This document shows positions 15,266-23,968 of a stretch of 64,000 nt of DNA, in pieces (the stretch's first letter is position 1; each line of letters opens with the position of its first letter). Where the stretch lies: NCBI RefSeq assembly GCF_046530675.1, contig NZ_CP172558.1:2232001-2296000 (forward strand), written 5' to 3'. The DNA comes from Chitinibacter sp046530675. GTDB lineage: Bacteria; Pseudomonadota; Gammaproteobacteria; Burkholderiales; Chitinibacteraceae. Under the pieces are notes generated by a model, which saw only the letters and a program-made list of their open reading frames with translations, made no database searches and was not told the DNA's origin. The position numbers were made by a program, and so were the translations under genes.

Positions 15266-16129
15266 ATGAATGCAGCAATACTAAGACAGTTGTTGAAGGC
15301 TGATCCCTATGCTCAGGTTGACGATGCTGCTGAGCGGCAGAAACTGGTCGTCGGCAACTGGAAAATGCACGGCTCTCTGGCGCTGTGTCGCGAAGCGATT
15401 CCTGCGCTGGCGCGATCAGTGAGTCCAGAGGTGCAGCTGGTGCTGTGTCCGCCAGCGCCTTTTCTGGGCGAAGTGGCTCGCCTTGCGCAAGGCACTGCAG
15501 TGCAGTACAGCGGGCAGGATGTCGCCGAACAGCAAAGCGGCGCGCGTACTGGTGAATGGTCGGCGGGCATGCTGGCCGAGCTGGGCTGCCGCTATACGCT
15601 GGTCGGACATTCCGAGCGCCGCCAGCATCACTATGAAGACGATGCGCTGATTGCCGCCAAGGCCAGAGCGTGTCAGGACGCCGGGATTACGCCGATTGTC
15701 TGTATCGGAGAGAGCGAGGCCGAGCGTGAACGCGGCGAAACCGCGCAGGTGCTGTATAACCAGCTCGATTGGCTGATGACGACACCGCTGTGGCGACAAG
15801 CCATCGTGGCGTACGAACCGCGCTGGGCGATAGGCACGAATCATCCGGCAACGCCTGAGCTGGCGCAGCAAACGCACGCGCTGATCCGCGCTTATCTGGC
15901 GCAAACCGACGCCGTGGCCGCAGCCAAAATCCCCTTGCTCTACGGTGGTAGTGTCAAGGCTGATAACGCCGCCGGCTTTATGGCCATGCCCGATATTGAT
16001 GGTGTACTGGTGGGCGGCGCATCGCTCGATACCGCGTCTTTTCTCGAGATTTATGCCAGCGCCGTGCTTTGTGGTTCCGAGCATCGTCCTGTTCAACAGT
16101 TGGCTCAACTGGCAAGAATGGTGGCCTGA
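15266..16129 (+). CDS. tpiA: Triosephosphate isomerase
   Basis: 287-aa cytoplasmic TIM barrel interconverting dihydroxyacetone phosphate and glyceraldehyde-3-phosphate. Catalytic residues are visible: Lys in VVGNWKMHGS, His in GHSERR, Glu in YEPRWAIGT; phosphate-binding YGGSV is also present. About 25 extra residues precede the usual start, and the family's 'YEPVWAIGTG' reads 'YEPRWAIGTN'. ATG 15266 is used because the frame upstream overlaps the operator region. First gene of tpiA-fbp-fba. The dedicated operon suggests this is a specialised, possibly second, tpiA for gluconeogenic growth; whether another copy exists elsewhere cannot be seen. Confidence 0.93.
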   Translation: MNAAILRQLLKADPYAQVDDAAERQKLVVGNWKMHGSLALCREAIPALARSVSPEVQLVLCPPAPFLGEVARLAQGTAVQYSGQDVAEQQSGARTGEWSAGMLAELGCRYTLVGHSERRQHHYEDDALIAAKARACQDAGITPIVCIGESEAERERGETAQVLYNQLDWLMTTPLWRQAIVAYEPRWAIGTNHPATPELAQQTHALIRAYLAQTDAVAAAKIPLLYGGSVKADNAAGFMAMPDIDGVLVGGASLDTASFLEIYASAVLCGSEHRPVQQLAQLARMVA

Positions 16130-16131
16130 TC

Positions 16132-17181
16132 ATGAAATTATCGTTAAACGAATTTATCTGGCAACAACGCAGCGATGAGCGCTTGCAGCGCGTTGCGCCG
16201 CTGTTGCTGGCGATTGCACAAAGTTGCCGACTGATCGCCGGCGCGGTCCGCGATGCGGCGCTGAATAATGCAATGGGTGCGGCGGGCAGCAGCAATATTC
16301 AGGGCGAAGCGCAGCAAAAACTCGATGTCATCAGTAATGAGCTAATGATGGCCGAAACGCGCGATCTGGTGCGTGCGCTGGCGTCCGAAGAAATGGACGA
16401 GATCGTGCCGTGCAACCCCGATTCCGATCTGCTGCTGGTGTACGACCCACTCGATGGCTCGAGCAATCTCGATGTGAATATTTCGGTCGGCAGCATTTTC
16501 TCGATTCTGGCCACACCAGAGCCTGCGGGCGATCTTGCTGCCGAATCATTTTTGCAAAATGGCCGGTCACAGCTGTGTGCAGGCTACGCGCTGTACGGCC
16601 CGGCGACGATGCTGGTGATTACCACCGGGCACGAGGTCAACGGTTTTACTTTTGACGAGCACAGCGGGCTGTTCATGCTGACGCATCCGAAGCTGCGCAT
16701 TGCTGAAGAAGCCAAAGAATTCGCGATTAATACGTCGAACGCCCGCCACTGGCCTGCGCCTATCCAGCGTTATATCGCTGAATGTCAGGCGGGCAGCAGC
16801 GGCGTGCGCGGACGCGATTTCAATATGCGCTGGGTCGCTTCGATGGTGGCCGAAGTGCACCGCATTTTGCTGCGCGGCGGTGTGTTTCTCTATCCGCAGG
16901 ATAGCCGCGAGTCGAGCAAAAACGGCAAATTGCGGCTGCTTTACGAAGCCAGCCCGATGGCGATGCTCGTTGAAGCCGCTGGCGGCGCGGCGTCAACCGG
17001 GGCTGAGCGATTGCTTGATGTGCAGCCAGAACGCTTGCATCAGCGTGTGCCCGTGATTCTTGGTGCGATGAACGAAGTTGCGCTTATTGAAGGGTATTGC
17101 CGTACAGCTATTGCTGAATCTTATCTGGAGAGTAATACCCTGCATAAAGGTCATGCTTTGCTTGAAACCCAATTTCAGTAA
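16132..17181 (+). CDS. fbp: Fructose-1,6-bisphosphatase class I
   Basis: 349 aa, normal length. Hydrolyses fructose-1,6-bisphosphate to fructose-6-phosphate, the committed gluconeogenic step. Diagnostic metal and substrate motifs are present: NIQGEAQQKLDVISNE, SEEMDEIV, YDPLDGSSNLDVNISVGSIFSI, and the late LLYEASPMAMLVEAAGG. ATG at 16132 lies two bases after the tpiA stop, so the genes are coupled. Acts between the upstream isomerase and downstream aldolase genes in one short route from triose phosphate to hexose phosphate. Confidence 0.97.
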   Translation: MKLSLNEFIWQQRSDERLQRVAPLLLAIAQSCRLIAGAVRDAALNNAMGAAGSSNIQGEAQQKLDVISNELMMAETRDLVRALASEEMDEIVPCNPDSDLLLVYDPLDGSSNLDVNISVGSIFSILATPEPAGDLAAESFLQNGRSQLCAGYALYGPATMLVITTGHEVNGFTFDEHSGLFMLTHPKLRIAEEAKEFAINTSNARHWPAPIQRYIAECQAGSSGVRGRDFNMRWVASMVAEVHRILLRGGVFLYPQDSRESSKNGKLRLLYEASPMAMLVEAAGGAASTGAERLLDVQPERLHQRVPVILGAMNEVALIEGYCRTAIAESYLESNTLHKGHALLETQFQ

Positions 17182-17229
17182 ATTTCAATCAATACATTCA
17201 AATTCATTTTCGCTTTCTGGAGTTACATC

Positions 17230-18384
17230 ATGTCACTCGTTTCAATGCGCCAACTTCTCGATCACGCCGCCGAGCATCAGTACGGCCTGCCTGCGTTTAA
17301 TGTGAACAATCTGGAGCAGGTGCGCGCGATCATGCTCGCGGCGGACCGCAGCAATAGCCCGGTGATCATGCAGGCCTCGGCTGGCGCACGTAAATACGCC
17401 GGTTCGCAGTTTTTGCGTCATCTGATTTTGGCGGCGATTGAGGAGTTTCCGCATATTCCGGTCGCGATGCATCAGGATCACGGCACCAGCCCGAAAATTT
17501 GCGAAGAGGCGATCAAACTGGGTTTTTCATCGGTGATGATGGATGGCTCGCTGTTGGAAGATGGCAAAACCCCGGCCGATTACGACTACAACGTCGGCGT
17601 GACGCGGCAAGTGGTCGAGCTGGCGCACGCGCGCGGCGTATCGGTCGAAGGCGAAATCGGTTGCCTCGGCAGTCTGGAGACAGGCAAGGCCGGTGAAGAG
17701 GACGGCGTGGGCGCTGAAGGCACGCTCAATCACACGCAGCTGCTGACCGATGTCGAAGAAGCCTACGCCTTTGTGATGGCGACCGGCGTTGACGCGCTGG
17801 CGATTGCGATTGGCACCAGCCACGGCGCGTATAAATTCTCGCGCCCACCGAGCGGCGAAACGCTGGCGATTGACCGCATCCGTGAAATTCACGAACGGTT
17901 GCCGAATGTGCATCTGGTCATGCACGGCAGCTCGTCGGTGCCGCAGGAGTGGCTGGAAATTATCAACGAGTACGGCGGCGACATCGCGCCAACGTGGGGC
18001 GTTCCGGTTGAGGAAATCGTTCGCGGTATCCGCTATGGCGTTCGCAAAATCAATATCGACACCGATTTACGCCTCGCCGCCACCGGCGCAATCCGCCGCT
18101 TTATGGCGCAAAACCCGGCCGAATTCGATCCGCGAAAATACCTGCAGGTATCAACCGATGCGATGCGCGATATTTGCCTCGCCCGCTACGAAGCTTTTGG
18201 CAGCGCAGGGCAGGCGTCAAAAATCAAACCGCTGGGGCTCGACGTGATGGCCGAGCGCTACGCGCGCAACCTGATGTCGGCGGTGCCGACCCGGCGCGGC
18301 GGTGTCAGTGCGGGACTGGGTGCACTCAATATCAGCCAGTCGCACGATCTGGATCGGCTGCTGATGACGCGTGATTGTTATTAA
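17230..18384 (+). CDS. fba: Fructose-bisphosphate aldolase class II
   Basis: 384 aa. Zinc-dependent condensation of two triose phosphates to fructose-1,6-bisphosphate. Zinc and substrate motifs: AMHQDHGTSP, SVEGEIGCLG, GTSHGAYKF, HGSSSVPQEW, KINIDTDLRLA. The N-terminus (SLVSMRQLLDHAAEHQYGLPAFNVNNLEQV) matches the proteobacterial Calvin-cycle/gluconeogenic FbaA group. There are about 30 extra residues at the C-terminus (from TRRGGVSAGLG) compared with the usual ~354. GGAG at 17219-17222 precedes the start. Last gene of the operon; a 51-bp element begins immediately after the stop codon. Confidence 0.96.
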   Translation: MSLVSMRQLLDHAAEHQYGLPAFNVNNLEQVRAIMLAADRSNSPVIMQASAGARKYAGSQFLRHLILAAIEEFPHIPVAMHQDHGTSPKICEEAIKLGFSSVMMDGSLLEDGKTPADYDYNVGVTRQVVELAHARGVSVEGEIGCLGSLETGKAGEEDGVGAEGTLNHTQLLTDVEEAYAFVMATGVDALAIAIGTSHGAYKFSRPPSGETLAIDRIREIHERLPNVHLVMHGSSSVPQEWLEIINEYGGDIAPTWGVPVEEIVRGIRYGVRKINIDTDLRLAATGAIRRFMAQNPAEFDPRKYLQVSTDAMRDICLARYEAFGSAGQASKIKPLGLDVMAERYARNLMSAVPTRRGGVSAGLGALNISQSHDLDRLLMTRDCY

Positions 18385-18435
18385 TGGGTATATCAATGCA
18401 GCCTATTATTTTAATGATCTCTAGTTATATACCCA
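18385..18435 (+). repeat. 51-bp palindromic element, copy b (best preserved)
   Basis: TGGGTATATC...TTATATACCCA, 51 bp, starting at the base after the fba stop codon. Used as reference orientation for the family: WGGGTATATC-AATGCAGCC-TTATTT core-CTCTAG-ATATACCCW. Confidence 0.85.
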
Positions 18436-18469
18436 TGGGGTGGTGATGATCTTCTTACTGTGTGTAGAT

Positions 18470-18690
18470 GCGAAGCGGGCTGATTGGCCTAGGGCTTAAA
18501 ACCCGTCCAAGCACACCGAGCACGAAGCGAGACAAACAGCTTTATCGTTTGGCTCGCGCCACGCGAGGGAACCGCGGAGCGGGGTGCGCTTCGGGTCGCC
18601 TTCTTTTGCTTACTTTTCTTGGCGAAGCAAGAAAAGTAAGTCCCCGTCGCGGATTGCGACTGTAAAACACGGTGCCGAAGGCACTAAAAA
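18470..18690 (-). repeat. Covarying-hairpin repeat, copy 3 (reverse orientation)
   Basis: Matches the repeat at 32960-33185 over its full length in inverted orientation: TTTTACAGTCGCAATCCGCG end, 32-nt hairpin (18609-18640, CTTACTTTTCTTG / CAAGAAAAGTAAG with GCGAAG loop), AGGCGACCC, and the block GAGCCAAACG...GTTTGTCTCGCT. With the 51-bp element it fills the 309-bp gap; nothing else was seen there. Confidence 0.85.
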
Positions 18691-18693
18691 CCA

Positions 18694-19665
18694 TCAACAC
18701 GGATTGAGAACATGGCCGCGAGAATCGCTAGGCAGCTTGCCGTGAGCCTGCTGCCACACACGGCGAAAATCGCGTGCCGAGCCGAATCCGGCTTCCTGCG
18801 CGATTTCTTCAATCGTCAGTGCTGAATTGGCGAGCAATTGCTGCGCGAGCGCCAGCCGGATGCTCAGTTGGTAGTCATGCGGCGTCAGTGTGGTGTGCTG
18901 GATAAACAGGCGGCTTAAAGTGCGCGGTGTGGTGTGCACGGCGGCGGCCAGCTCGGCCAGTGTCCAGCGGTGCTTCATATTTTGTCCTTGCTGGCTGAGC
19001 AAATCCTGCGCTTTGTGAACCACTGGGTGTAGGTGGTTGCGGTGCAAAAGCCAGGCTGACAATTGCGGGTCTTGCCCGCTGCGGCGCAGCCAGACGACCA
19101 TTTGCCGGGCGATATTTTGCGCCATCATCGCGCCAAATTCGCGCGCGACCAGATGCAGCGCCAGATCGATTCCGGCGCTAATTCCGGCGCTGGTGGCGAT
19201 GTTGCCGTCTTCGACAAACAGTCGGTTTTCTTCAATCAGCGCCTTTGGCGCGGCCAGACGCAGCCGTGCGATCAGTTCATGGTGGGTGGTGCAATGCTTG
19301 CCATCGAGCAGACCGGCTTGCGCGGCGATCATCGCGCCCGAACAGATGCAGGCGAGCTGGTTTTGCCGTTGATCAAAGTGCTCGCGCAGCCAGCTGACAA
19401 TGGCCTGCGCTGCGGGAAGTGATAGATTGTCTTTCGAGTTTTGTACGCCGATCAGTACGACCAGCGCCCCGTCCGGAATCGGCTTCGGCAACGGTGCGAG
19501 CTGGTGCTGGGAGAGGCCGACCGACGAAACCAGCTCGGGCACCGCGGCAACCATATGCAAGCGAAGCGGCGCACCATACTCGATGGCAATTTGCAGCACT
19601 TCGGCGGGTCCCGCCAGATCGAGCAGCATGAAATGCGGGCTTAAAACGAAAAAAACATCTCTCAA
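18694..19665 (-). CDS. GlxA-type transcriptional regulator (DJ-1/PfpI domain + AraC HTH)
   Basis: 323 aa with a TTG start at 19665, supported by AAAGGAG five bases before it and a four-base overlap with the eamA stop (TTGA). N-terminal DJ-1/PfpI-like domain (residues ~1-190) with the nucleophile-elbow cysteine in ACICSGAMIAAQAGLLDGK and the family opener FFVLSPHFMLLDLAGPAEVL. C-terminal AraC domain has two helix-turn-helices (TLAELAAAVHTTPRTLSRLF; LTIEEIAQEAGFGSARDFRRVW). Members usually activate neighbouring amino-acid or amine metabolism genes. Here it is the last gene of the operon it may control, together with a cysteine/O-acetylserine-type exporter. Confidence 0.9.
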   Translation of the reverse strand: MRDVFFVLSPHFMLLDLAGPAEVLQIAIEYGAPLRLHMVAAVPELVSSVGLSQHQLAPLPKPIPDGALVVLIGVQNSKDNLSLPAAQAIVSWLREHFDQRQNQLACICSGAMIAAQAGLLDGKHCTTHHELIARLRLAAPKALIEENRLFVEDGNIATSAGISAGIDLALHLVAREFGAMMAQNIARQMVVWLRRSGQDPQLSAWLLHRNHLHPVVHKAQDLLSQQGQNMKHRWTLAELAAAVHTTPRTLSRLFIQHTTLTPHDYQLSIRLALAQQLLANSALTIEEIAQEAGFGSARDFRRVWQQAHGKLPSDSRGHVLNPC

Positions 19666-20594
19666 GATTGCTCCTTTGTGAGCAGCCGTGCGCCAAAAAC
19701 ATTGAGCAACAAACCCAGCATTAACACTAGCGCGCCCAGCCATTGCAGTGCTTGCAGCTTTTCGCCGAGGAAAAACGCCGCCGACGCCAGACCAAACCAC
19801 GGCACGAGCAAGCTAAACGGCGCGACCAGATTGGCCGAATGGCGTTGCAGCAAATTATTCCAGATCGAATACGCCAGAATGGTCGAAATCAAAGCCAGAT
19901 ACAGCACGGCGAAAATCGATTGCGACGAGAGCTGGCGCAGCGCTTGCGCAATGCCTTGCGTCCCATCGAGACATAGCGATAACAGGCTAAAAATAATAAA
20001 CGGGGGTATCGAAGCCCAGACTATAAAATGCAATGCATTGACGGCAATACCCTGCTTGCTTGTTTGCCGGATGACAATATTGCCCAGCGCCCAAGCCGCC
20101 GCTGCGCATAAAGTCAGGCCAAAGCCGAGCAAGCTCATCGCATTTTTATCGCGCAACACATCACCGTGCGAAACGCCAATCACGGCCAAGCCCAGCGCGG
20201 CAACAATCAGCCCGGCGAGCTGATACCAGCGCCAGTGTTCGCGCAAAAATAGGCTGGCAAACAGCAGCGTAAAAAACGCTTGCGATTGCAAAACGACCGA
20301 CGCCAAGCCCGCGGGCATCCCGACATCCATTGCAGTAAATAAAAAACCAAATTGCCCGACGCCCCAGACCGTGCCGTAAATCAGCCAGTATTTGGCGGCA
20401 ATCGTCGGGCGCGGAATAAAGAAAATCGCCGGAATCAGTACCAGCAAAAAACGCAGCGCGCCCAGCAGCAGCGGCGATAAACCATGCAAGCCCCACTGGA
20501 TCACGACAAAATTAAACCCCCACGCCGATACGACGACCAGCGCGAGCAGCAAGTCGCGCAGTGGCAGCGTGGCGCTGGTATTAGGCGTAACCAT
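19662..20594 (-). CDS. eamA: EamA-family exporter (YdeD-like, cysteine/O-acetylserine type)
   Basis: 310-aa drug/metabolite transporter with ten predicted helices and two EamA repeats. Start ATG 20594 (MVTPNTSATLPLRDLLLALVV) is inside the preceding DUF1272 gene by 14 bases. The text is close to E. coli EamA/YdeD: VVSAWGFNFVVIQWGLHGLSPLLLGALRF, MPAGLASVVLQSQAFFT, and SLLVPWFGLASAAFFLGE. YdeD exports O-acetylserine and cysteine; the substrate here is inferred from similarity alone. Coupled on both sides by overlaps. Confidence 0.85.
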   Translation of the reverse strand: MVTPNTSATLPLRDLLLALVVVSAWGFNFVVIQWGLHGLSPLLLGALRFLLVLIPAIFFIPRPTIAAKYWLIYGTVWGVGQFGFLFTAMDVGMPAGLASVVLQSQAFFTLLFASLFLREHWRWYQLAGLIVAALGLAVIGVSHGDVLRDKNAMSLLGFGLTLCAAAAWALGNIVIRQTSKQGIAVNALHFIVWASIPPFIIFSLLSLCLDGTQGIAQALRQLSSQSIFAVLYLALISTILAYSIWNNLLQRHSANLVAPFSLLVPWFGLASAAFFLGEKLQALQWLGALVLMLGLLLNVFGARLLTKEQS

Positions 20595-20784
20595 GATTGA
20601 TTTCCTTGCGAACGCGACGCGGGCGGCGCACCAGTTCACCGTTGCAATTGGGGCAAACAAAGCGAAACACCTGCGCCGCGCATGTCGCGCAAAAAGTGCA
20701 TTCAAACGAGCAAATATATGCATCGTCGCACTGGGCGGGCAGCGCGCATTCGCAGCGCTCGCAATGGGATTTCATTTCAAGCAT
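20581..20784 (-). CDS. DUF1272 zinc-ribbon-like protein
   Basis: 67-aa cysteine-rich protein with the DUF1272 pattern: MLEMKSHCERCECALP...ICSFECTFCATCA...CPNCNGELVRRPRR. Four CxxC-type pairs suggest one or two bound zinc ions. Function unknown. It overlaps the isochorismatase stop by eight bases and the eamA start by 14, so all four genes of this operon are translationally chained. Confidence 0.92.
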   Translation of the reverse strand: MLEMKSHCERCECALPAQCDDAYICSFECTFCATCAAQVFRFVCPNCNGELVRRPRRVRKEINHGYA

Positions 20785-21364
20785 GGGCGGCCTCCGTGAC
20801 AGCAGATTGCTCGGTTAATTGATCTGCGATTTCAGCGCCAAGCTGTGCGACGCTGCAAATGCGCGCAAAGCGCTGCGCCAAAACCAGCTCGGTACGCGCC
20901 TTGATATCAGCGGCGCTATACACCGTGCCATCCGGATGCGTCATCGCAAAAGTCAGCGTCGCATCAGTGACAAAATCGACTTCAAAACCGAGATCCGACG
21001 CCACACGTGCCGTCGTCTCGCAGCATTGCTCGGTGCGAATACCACAGATGATCAATTTGCGTATCTGGTGTTTCTGCAACCACGGCAGCAAACCCGATTC
21101 GGTCAGTGCATTGTGGACGTGTTTTTCAAATGTCACCGCCGGCGTATGGCGCAGAAAATCCATCGGTTTGACCCAGCCGCTTTCCTTGCGAAAACCATCG
21201 TCCTGATCGACATGTAGAATATTCACCACCGGAATCCTGGCCGCTTCGCAGGCGTCGATCAAAGTCAGCAAATTGCGTTGAAAATCAGGCAAATCATCTT
21301 CGCACCAAAAAGGGAGATGCTCAAACGATTGTTGAACGTCGATAACGAGCAGGGCTGCGGACAT
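20777..21364 (-). CDS. Isochorismatase-family cysteine hydrolase
   Basis: 195 aa. ATG 21364 follows CTGGAG; the longer upstream frame is rejected because it lacks a ribosome-binding site. Fold signature: LLVIDVQQSF with the catalytic Asp, a Lys in FEKHVHNALTESGL, and the nucleophilic Cys in GIRTEQCCETTARVASDLGF. Family members hydrolyse isochorismate, nicotinamide or other small amides; the substrate is unknown. First gene of the isochorismatase-DUF1272-eamA-glxA operon. The 269-bp region upstream (21365-21633) contains no recognised gene or operator. Confidence 0.9.
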   Translation of the reverse strand: MSAALLVIDVQQSFEHLPFWCEDDLPDFQRNLLTLIDACEAARIPVVNILHVDQDDGFRKESGWVKPMDFLRHTPAVTFEKHVHNALTESGLLPWLQKHQIRKLIICGIRTEQCCETTARVASDLGFEVDFVTDATLTFAMTHPDGTVYSAADIKARTELVLAQRFARICSVAQLGAEIADQLTEQSAVTEAAHA

Positions 21365-21633
21365 ATTGTGCTCCAGTTCAGGGTTGATAGACACAGTATG
21401 AGCGCTTATGAATGAATATTTCAGGGCTGAAATGGTGAAGTTAGGGGACAAAAAATGACAATCTTGCTTGCGCTAGGGGGCGGGGGCTTCATCTTCGCTG
21501 GCGATGACTAGCCGAGCGCTCTGAAGGCATTTTGATTGGTGGCTTAATGCCGCTGGAGTCGTAATGAAGGCTGCTGATCGGCCTAAGCGGACAAAAATCA
21601 TCGGCGAAACCGAGGTCAATTCAGAATGATGCG

Positions 21634-22047
21634 TTAGGTTGCATTACTGACCGGAAAGTATTTGTTATTGACTCGCTCAATATTCAACTTGTCAACAGGC
21701 CAAGCATTCAATTGTTTCTCAACAATTTGCCGGAGTTCCTCGAGTTCGGGGGTGTCCTGAACGGTGGTGCCAAATAGGAGGCGCGGTTTTCGAGAGGTAA
21801 GGTGTATTTGAAATAAATTAGCCACTTGATCATCAGTAAAAATATCAACTGCCAATTTAACTCCAGACTTTTCAAACCAAGCAAACCACCCCCAATCTTC
21901 CTGATTTGCTTCGATATCGCAGTATTGTGAGTTAAGAGTAGGGAGGAGTTGTTCAAGAACTACATCTCCACCAATGCAGCAATCATTAAAATATTGCTCA
22001 GGGTCGATAATTTCGACCGATTTTTGAAAAGTGAGTGAATATGGCAT
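21634..22047 (-). CDS. Small soluble protein of unknown function
   Basis: 137 aa, not recognised. Acidic, without signal peptide or membrane helix, rich in Glu/Asp/Asn, with aromatic cluster EDWGWFAWFEKSGVKLAVDIF near the middle and FQIHLTSRKPRLLFG after it. The alternation suggests a small alpha/beta domain, such as those of immunity or DUF-type proteins. AT-rich relative to neighbours. The 190-bp region upstream (22048-22237) holds nothing recognisable. It may be an orphan acquired gene. Confidence 0.6.
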   Translation of the reverse strand: MPYSLTFQKSVEIIDPEQYFNDCCIGGDVVLEQLLPTLNSQYCDIEANQEDWGWFAWFEKSGVKLAVDIFTDDQVANLFQIHLTSRKPRLLFGTTVQDTPELEELRQIVEKQLNAWPVDKLNIERVNNKYFPVSNAT

Positions 22048-22237
22048 TTGTGACCTAGCGCGTGTAAATACTCGGACGAAAAAATGCAGCTTTGATCTGT
22101 CCGGTTTGATAGATAGAGATTGCGGTGGTTCAACGATTTAGACCAACTACAGCGGAATGTCATTTCAGGCAATATCTGCACACTTATTTTTAGCTATCAA
22201 TAATAAGAAAAACCCAATATAAGCGGTTTTATATTAT

Positions 22238-23017
22238 TCAAAGCGCTGCCGGTTTGATCGGCAAATAGCCATCAAAGCGCGTGCTTTCGCCTTCCAGAAC
22301 AAAGTCCGGTTTGATTCCGGCCAGATGCGGCGCCAGCCGTGGGCGTTTAACGGTGACGCGTTTGAGCGCGATTTGCCGCGCGGGCGCGAGTAGTGCGTCG
22401 GAGTCTTCGTCGCCGCCAATCAGTGTTTGAAATGCCGCCATGTCTTTTTTCGACTTCGCACGTTTGCCCGGTTCGGGAAACATCGGGTCGAGGTAAACGA
22501 CGTCAAATTGCTGCGCCGCCAAGAGGCCTGTACCTGCCGCGCGTTCGTTCAGCCATTCGCGCCCGTCGCCAAAATGTAGCGCCATGCGCGCGGCGATTTC
22601 GGTGGTATGGGTATCTTGCTGCGCACGGCGCAGGCCGTCTTTTAGCAGTAAATACGCTACCGGGGTACGTTCGATCAGCGTGATCTGGCAGCCCAGCGAT
22701 GCCAGTACAAATGCATCGCGACCCAAACCTGCCGTTGCGTCGAGTACGCGTGGCAGATAGCCGCTTTTGATCCCGACTGCTTTGGCGACGGGCTGGCCGC
22801 GGCCTCCGCCAAACTGGCGCCGATGCGCCGCAGCACCGCCGACGAAATCGACAAATACCGGGGCTTTTTCAGTCAGTGAGCGCAGCTCAAGATGTTTGTC
22901 GACCCAGTACAAACAATGCGTTGCATCGCTAGGGGGGGTATCCCACAGTGGCAAGCCTAGCGATTGGGCTTCATGGCAAAGCTCCGGGGGGGTATTTGTA
23001 CGAATTAATCCAATCAT
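22238..23017 (-). CDS. rsmJ: 16S rRNA (guanine(1516)-N(2))-methyltransferase RsmJ
   Basis: 259-aa SAM-dependent methyltransferase modifying G1516 of 16S rRNA. RsmJ features: VFVDFVGGAAAHRRQFGGGRGQPVAKAVG, SAM-binding LDATAGLGRDAFVLASLGCQITLIERT, and the catalytic-type YLDPMFPEPGKRAKSKKDM. Length matches. It starts two bases from the stop of mtfA and is probably co-transcribed with it. Confidence 0.95.
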   Translation of the reverse strand: MIGLIRTNTPPELCHEAQSLGLPLWDTPPSDATHCLYWVDKHLELRSLTEKAPVFVDFVGGAAAHRRQFGGGRGQPVAKAVGIKSGYLPRVLDATAGLGRDAFVLASLGCQITLIERTPVAYLLLKDGLRRAQQDTHTTEIAARMALHFGDGREWLNERAAGTGLLAAQQFDVVYLDPMFPEPGKRAKSKKDMAAFQTLIGGDEDSDALLAPARQIALKRVTVKRPRLAPHLAGIKPDFVLEGESTRFDGYLPIKPAAL

Positions 23018-23018
23018 C

Positions 23019-23825
23019 TTAATGTGCTACGGCGTCTGCAAAATAAGGGCGATAGCCTACACGAGGTAGTCGTGTAATGGGGTCTTGCCGGTAAAAGAGT
23101 TTGAGTTGCCGGTAAACCGCAGGATAACAATCATTCAGGGTGTGAGGGTCTTCGAAAAAAACTTCCGAACAAACGGCAAAACATTCGGCGGCATCGGTCG
23201 CGGCGTAGAGGTCAATCGGGCTGTATTCGCCGTGACTGGCTTTATGCTGCAAATCGTGAAAAGCATGACTGAACGCTTGCTGCCAGTCTTTTTGCCGCAT
23301 GCCGTGATGCAGCGGCGGGTTGCCGTTCGGATAGCCATTGCGCATATCGAGTTTATGCGCCAGCTCGTGAATGACGACATTGAAGCCATCCTGCCATGGT
23401 GCTTCCATCACATCGTGCCAGGACAGCAGTACCGGACCGTCGCTGCGCGCCTGACCGGCGGCAACGATGTCACCTTCATGAACAAAACCATAATGATCGC
23501 GCTCACGACTAGGGCTGACAAACTGGCTGGGGTAGATAATGATTTCTTTCCAGTCGTCATAGGCATCAAAACCCAGATTCAGAACCGGCAACGCGGCCTG
23601 TACCGCGAGGACGACGCGCATCGGGTCGCTAAATTCGATGTCTTTGACCGGTGAAATGGCTTTGGTGTGTAAAAACCATGCTGCGAGCAGTTTCAGTCTG
23701 GCTAATTCAGCACTGCTTAATCCTTGCAGGATAGGCATGGTGGTGACGGGCAGCCACAGCGTGTCGTCAATTGGGTGCCGTTTTAGCCACCAGTTGCGGT
23801 GAAGATTGCGTATCAGTTGCAACAT
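23019..23825 (-). CDS. mtfA: MtfA-type zinc metallopeptidase (M90)
   Basis: 268 aa. Zinc-binding VIHELAHKLDMRNGYPNGNPPLH (HExxH with downstream ligands) is the M90 hallmark; the N-terminal PILQGLSSAELARLKLLAAWFLHTK and YPSQFVSP also fit. In E. coli MtfA binds the repressor Mlc and so influences glucose PTS expression. Whether Mlc exists here cannot be seen. The gene leads rsmJ by one intervening base. Confidence 0.93.
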   Translation of the reverse strand: MLQLIRNLHRNWWLKRHPIDDTLWLPVTTMPILQGLSSAELARLKLLAAWFLHTKAISPVKDIEFSDPMRVVLAVQAALPVLNLGFDAYDDWKEIIIYPSQFVSPSRERDHYGFVHEGDIVAAGQARSDGPVLLSWHDVMEAPWQDGFNVVIHELAHKLDMRNGYPNGNPPLHHGMRQKDWQQAFSHAFHDLQHKASHGEYSPIDLYAATDAAECFAVCSEVFFEDPHTLNDCYPAVYRQLKLFYRQDPITRLPRVGYRPYFADAVAH

Positions 23826-23968
23826 GGTCAGCTTTTTGAGTCAGGGGAATCACCTACATGGTGATCTTTGGCTTTATTTTCAATTGTGATGGGTGATAAT
23901 GATGGCTGATTGAATCAGCTCTTCGAGGTTCAGTTCATGATGGATTTAATTTTATACAGTCCGGCCAG

